Below are positions 13,972 to 16,864 of a DNA stretch of 16,864 nt, piece after piece. The notes below the pieces were generated by a model. That model saw only the letters and a program-made list of their open reading frames with translations, made no database searches and was not told the origin of the DNA. The DNA is from JAFDVL01 sp043736395 (lineage in GTDB: Bacteria; Acidobacteriota; Blastocatellia; RBC074), in assembly GCA_043736395.1 (NCBI GenBank), contig JAYTCQ010000025.1, positions 1-16,864 of the forward strand. The letters run 5' to 3'. Made by a program: the position numbers and the translations under genes. Numbering within the stretch: the stretch's first letter is position 1; the number at the start of each line of letters is the position of its first letter.

Positions 13972-15051
13972 ATGAAAAACGATCAATTTATTTTGCTGAG
14001 ACTTTGTTTATTGCTGATTCTGCTTCCTGTTTCCTGCTTCGCTTTTCAGGAGGAAGAAGAAGGAATGGTGAATTATCTTCCGTTGACTAAAGCCGAAACG
14101 GCGCGGCGGTTTCCGCTGAAATACGAAGGCACATTCACCACCGGCGAACTTGATGCCGAAGCTAAAATTAAAGAGACCTTGTTGACTGAAAAAGTTAACA
14201 TCGGCGTCTCTGGCGCAAAGCTGACGAAGCGTAAAGTCGGTGAAGACAATGAAGAGCTTGCAATCATTGGGAATGACAAAAGCGGTAAAGAATGGAGTGT
14301 GATTTTGGGCGGTACGACGGTAATGCACGGCTTCAAATTTTATACGGCAGATCTGGATAAAAATGGAATTCAGGACGGCGTGTTATTGGCGTACACGATG
14401 GGGAACGGGATGGCTCCGACAAGGCATATTGATACGTTGACGTTTGATGATGCCGGGCGTCCGATCCTGTTTGAAATTGAGGGATATTTTCACGAAGTCG
14501 CCGACGGAATTTTTGATGTCGTAGACCTCAACAGCGATGATCACGCAGAAATTATTTACATGAATCACAGCAACGGGTATTGGGTGACGAGCATTTATGA
14601 AGCCAGCAATGCGCGATGGAAGCGAATGAATGGAAAACATGTGGAGCGCAGCTATCCCCTTTATACACGCTTCACGAATCGTCCGAACCGTATTGCTGTG
14701 ACGCCGAAAGCCGGTAAAAACCCAACATCAGATGACTTATCGAACGATACACCAAAATTCACGGGACAGCTCACGTCCTATAAATGGGCGAATGTTGCCG
14801 GCTCAGAAGATATTGTCTTAAATGTAAAAACCAAGGACGGAAAGAAAATTGTAGTCAGTCCGGCTTCCTGGTATTCGTCTTTTTCAGTTGTCATAGACAC
14901 CACCGAAGGACGGCGAATTTTTTCTATGAGTACCGATGAAAAAACATTCAAAGTAGCACTTAATGAAGTCGTGAAGAACAAATACGAAGCAGCATTTTTC
15001 GGACAACGCGACAAATCCAGCCCTGAAATGTTGTGGGCGATAGGCAAATAA
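13972..15051 (+). CDS. Secreted protein with calcium-loop-like (FG-GAP/EF-hand-type) motifs
   Basis: The 359-residue protein has a signal peptide (h-region LLRLCLLLILLPVS, cleavage probably after CFA at 24; C22 does not fit a lipobox well). A Glu-rich segment (QEEEEG) starts the mature part. Two Asp-rich loops are visible: DLDKNGIQD (127-135) and DLNSDDHAE (185-193), like the calcium-binding turns of FG-GAP/VCBS beta-propeller repeats. The context is right for them: hydrophobic strands follow each loop (GVLLAYTMG, IIYMNHSNG). The C-terminal third has further beta-type segments. It is likely periplasmic or surface-exposed with bound calcium; function unknown. It stands between argG and the cupin with hairpins on both sides, so it looks monocistronic. 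Confidence 0.7.
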   Translation: MKNDQFILLRLCLLLILLPVSCFAFQEEEEGMVNYLPLTKAETARRFPLKYEGTFTTGELDAEAKIKETLLTEKVNIGVSGAKLTKRKVGEDNEELAIIGNDKSGKEWSVILGGTTVMHGFKFYTADLDKNGIQDGVLLAYTMGNGMAPTRHIDTLTFDDAGRPILFEIEGYFHEVADGIFDVVDLNSDDHAEIIYMNHSNGYWVTSIYEASNARWKRMNGKHVERSYPLYTRFTNRPNRIAVTPKAGKNPTSDDLSNDTPKFTGQLTSYKWANVAGSEDIVLNVKTKDGKKIVVSPASWYSSFSVVIDTTEGRRIFSMSTDEKTFKVALNEVVKNKYEAAFFGQRDKSSPEMLWAIGK

Positions 15052-15086
15052 GCAGCCACGAATTTTCTGCGAATTGAATTTATTGA

Positions 15087-15145
15087 AACCACAAAAAGCG
15101 CAACAGGCACAAATAAACTTTGTGTCTGTTGCGCTTTTTGTGGTT
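15087..15145 (+). terminator. Long hairpin after the calcium-loop protein gene
   Basis: Two 27-base arms (15087-15113 and 15119-15145; ends AACCACAAAAAGCGC and GCGCTTTTTGTGGTT) pair with a single mismatch, which is a G-U pair in the plus-strand RNA, around a 5-base loop. The stem is very stable and starts 35 bases after the stop. It probably ends this transcript, although no T-run follows directly; the sequence style suggests a dispersed repeat. Confidence 0.7.
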
Positions 15146-15196
15146 AATTTAGGGCTGGTATTTTCGTGAAAACTTGCGTCAATACAAGTGAATAAA

Positions 15197-15574
15197 ATGA
15201 TCATACATAATCGCAAAGACTCCAAAATTCTCAACACACCGCAAGGTTCTGAAATTCGTCCTTTGATTGATCGGACTACTTCGGATATCGCGCAATGCAG
15301 TTTAGCGGAAGAAATTTTGCCGCCAGGGAAAACCGTCCCGCGTCATCATCACGAAGTTCTCGAAGAAATTTATTATATTCTCAGCGGCTCCGGCGTGATG
15401 ACTGTTAGTGAAGAATCTCGTGAAGTCGGCTCCGGCGATGCAATTTTTATCCCGAAAAATCAGGTGCATTCGTTGACGAATACTGGTGCTGAAGACATGA
15501 AATTGTTGCTGGTGTGCGGCCCGGCATTTTATTTTGAAGATCATCGGACTGAAGTACAGTACAGTGAGCGGTAG
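15197..15574 (+). CDS. Single-domain cupin protein
   Basis: A small cupin of 125 residues with both conserved motifs: G44-x5-H50-x-H52 with E56/E57 and a later G (PRHHHEVLEEIYYILSG), and PKNQVHSLTN with H91. His/Glu ligands for one metal ion are complete, so it should bind metal; such proteins act as dioxygenases, isomerases, epimerases or sugar or ligand sensors, and no choice is possible here. The frame extends three codons upstream to a GTG (15188). I prefer the ATG at 15197, as AAGTG lies just upstream, but neither site is strong. The last codons (TEVQYSER and TAG) lie in a palindromic repeat, so the C-terminus is probably not ancestral. ypdA follows 95 bases on, across that repeat. Confidence 0.85.
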   Translation: MIIHNRKDSKILNTPQGSEIRPLIDRTTSDIAQCSLAEEILPPGKTVPRHHHEVLEEIYYILSGSGVMTVSEESREVGSGDAIFIPKNQVHSLTNTGAEDMKLLLVCGPAFYFEDHRTEVQYSER

Positions 15575-15627
15575 CGACCTGGTAACTTTTGAGATTTACC
15601 AAGTCGCTACCGCTCCTCGTACTGTAC
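15554..15627. repeat. GTACAGTAC/GAGCGGTAGCGAC palindromic element
   Basis: Three pairing blocks are arranged symmetrically: GTACAGTAC (15554-15562) with GTACTGTAC (15619-15627), GAGCGGTAGCGAC (15566-15578) with GTCGCTACCGCTC (15603-15615), and TGGTAA (15580-15585) with TTACCA (15596-15601), leaving a 10-base loop. The left half encodes the C-terminus and the TAG stop of the cupin. Confidence 0.85.
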
Positions 15628-15669
15628 CAACATCTTGTCAATCCACCACAAACCAGATTTAATAAACCA

Positions 15670-16662
15670 ATGAAACAATTTGATGTCATTGTCATCGGTG
15701 GCGGTCCAACCGGACTTGCCTGCGCCATCGAAGCGCAAAAGGCTGGCTTCACTGTCCTCGTGTTGGAAAAAGGCTGCCTCGTGAATTCCTTGTACAATTA
15801 CCCGACTTCGATGATTTTTTTTACGACGCCGGAGTTGCTCGAAATCGGTGATCTTCCGTTCGTGTGTGAACGCGAAAAACCGAATCGGATTGAAGCTCTT
15901 AAATATTATCGGCGCGTCGCTGATACCTATCATTTAAAGGTCAATCAATACGAAAAAGTAGTGAAAGTGTCAGGCTCCGACGGGAATTTTACCGTCGAAT
16001 CTGAATGTCAGAATTCAGGCGAAACGCGCAGCTATCAAGCACGAAAATTAATTATCTCGATTGGCTATTATGACCAGCCAAATTATCTGGGAATCACGGG
16101 TGAAGACCTGCCGAAAGTTTCACATTTTTACAAGGACGCGCATCCATTTTATAACCGCGATGTAGCCATCATCGGAGCAGGGAATTCAGCCGCAATTTCT
16201 GCGCTGGATTTATATCGTCACGGCGCGAGAGTGACGATTATTCATCGCGGCGAAGCTCTTAAAGATACGATCAAATACTGGGTCATGCCTGATATTCAAA
16301 ATCGGATTTTGAGCGGTGAAATCAAAGCCGTCTTCAATACTGTCGTCAATGAAATCAAGCCTGCCAGCCTTCATCTGAAAAATCTCAAGACTGACATTGA
16401 ATCTGAAATTTCCAATGATTTTGTGTTCGCGCTGACTGGTTATCACGTAGACAATGACTTCCTGCAAAGCCTAGGAATTCGCGTTGATCCTGAAACCTGG
16501 AAGCCGAAATTTAATGAAGAAACGTACGAGTCAAATGTGCCTGGCATTTACCTCGCCGGAGTTACGATTGCAGGTAAGGAAACGAGCAAAATTTTTATCG
16601 AGAATGGACGCTTTCATGGTGGATTTATTGCAAAAGCTCTCAGGAAACAATTTAAAAAATAG
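15670..16662 (+). CDS. ypdA: YpdA-family FAD/NADPH oxidoreductase (putative bacillithiol disulfide reductase)
   Basis: The 330-residue flavoprotein belongs to the YpdA group, which in Firmicutes reduces bacillithiol disulfide with NADPH. The FAD motif is GGGPTG (10-15) in FDVIVIGGGPTGLACAIEA, the second nucleotide motif GAGNSA (169-174), and YpdA signatures such as EKGCLVNSLYNYP (33-45), MIFFTTPELLEIG (48-60) and SHFYKDAHPFY are present. No CxxC redox pair is found, as expected for this group. Position 14, a cysteine in the Staphylococcus enzyme, is threonine here. The frame runs upstream to 15589, inside the repeat, but the protein family starts at the ATG at 15670. The stop TAG is the edge of the next palindrome. 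It implies a bacillithiol-type thiol in the organism, though no bsh gene is in the window. Confidence 0.9.
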   Translation: MKQFDVIVIGGGPTGLACAIEAQKAGFTVLVLEKGCLVNSLYNYPTSMIFFTTPELLEIGDLPFVCEREKPNRIEALKYYRRVADTYHLKVNQYEKVVKVSGSDGNFTVESECQNSGETRSYQARKLIISIGYYDQPNYLGITGEDLPKVSHFYKDAHPFYNRDVAIIGAGNSAAISALDLYRHGARVTIIHRGEALKDTIKYWVMPDIQNRILSGEIKAVFNTVVNEIKPASLHLKNLKTDIESEISNDFVFALTGYHVDNDFLQSLGIRVDPETWKPKFNEETYESNVPGIYLAGVTIAGKETSKIFIENGRFHGGFIAKALRKQFKK

Positions 16663-16754
16663 ACCACGGATTTTGCGGATCAAGCGGGTCTTCGCGGATC
16701 TGAATTTCAGACCCGTGTAAACCCGTCACATCCGCTTCATCCGTGGTCTATTTT
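16656..16754. repeat. CCACGGAT-type palindromic element, complete copy
   Basis: Outer arms of 16 bases (16656-16671, AAAATAGACCACGGAT; 16739-16754) are perfect inverses. Inside, GCGGAT (16675-16680) pairs with ATCCGC (16730-16735), and CGGGTCT (16685-16691) pairs with AGACCCG (16709-16715). The ypdA stop codon lies in the left arm. In the plus-strand RNA it can form a long nested hairpin and end in UUUU, so it may terminate ypdA. Confidence 0.85.
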
Positions 16755-16864
16755 CCTGAAATTTAGTATGGCCTCAGTGAAAAGGTTAAGGAAAAGAAGT
16801 AGCCAACAAATGAGAGGGCAGGTCAAAAGATGAGTTGAGGCTCAGTTGGTGTAAGGTGGTCAGG
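16755..16864. other. Right edge, nothing recognised
   Basis: About 110 bases with no gene start, hairpin or repeat that I can support. A short open frame on the minus strand enters from the right edge and stops at 16823-16825, too short to judge. Confidence 0.4.

Noticed and set aside
15589..15669. Extended N-terminus of ypdA
   Set aside because: These 27 codons begin in a palindromic repeat; the flavoprotein fold starts with MKQFDVIVIGGG at 15670.
16823..16864. 3' end of a minus-strand gene entering from the right edge
   Set aside because: Only 13 codons are visible (ending PQLIF and a stop), which is not enough to support a gene.

Overview
The window looks like chromosome from a moderately AT-rich, Gram-negative-type bacterium. 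Pointers are Tat and Sec signal peptides, secreted carbohydrate-active proteins, a YpdA-type bacillithiol disulfide reductase and very many dispersed palindromic repeats. This mix fits Acidobacteriota (Blastocatellia-like), but that is inferred from gene content only; no rRNA or other marker gene is present.

Layout. Every gene from the left edge to about 8600 is on the minus strand; every intact gene from 8970 to 16662 is on the plus strand. Left edge: the 5' part of an IS630-type transposase, inserted in a gene of which only a signal-peptide stub remains, then about 500 bases of AT-rich sequence without a convincing gene. Next, reading leftwards on the minus strand from 8600: an M3-like zinc peptidase, a secreted protein of unknown function translationally coupled (TAATG) to aroB, two adjacent but divergent RlaP-type nucleotidyltransferases, a small four-helix membrane protein, and a Tat-exported Gfo/Idh/MocA oxidoreductase. 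The strand switch (8601-8969) holds a nested repeat. Plus strand: a small membrane protein, a probable frameshifted remnant on the minus strand (9342-9705), a secreted NPP-type phosphodiesterase and a BNR/Asp-box sialidase-like protein 4 bases apart, argG, a secreted protein with calcium-loop-like motifs, a cupin, and ypdA.

The most striking feature is the repeat content. At least six kinds of palindromic element occupy the gaps, and several run into coding sequence. A 177-bp MITE-like element supplies the stop codon of aroB and the first candidate start of the next gene. A palindrome supplies the last residues and stop of the cupin. Another supplies the stop of ypdA. A fourth encodes the pre-signal-peptide residues of the sialidase. 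Three inverted pairs share the core ACAGGATTnACAAGAT, and one of them sits inside a copy of the element that also ends ypdA.

Functionally the intact genes are a mixture: core biosynthesis (aroB for shikimate, argG for arginine), envelope or extracellular degradation (phosphodiesterase, sialidase, oxidoreductase), thiol redox (ypdA), and possible RNA repair or RNA-end modification (RlaP pair). No tRNA, rRNA or CRISPR array was seen.
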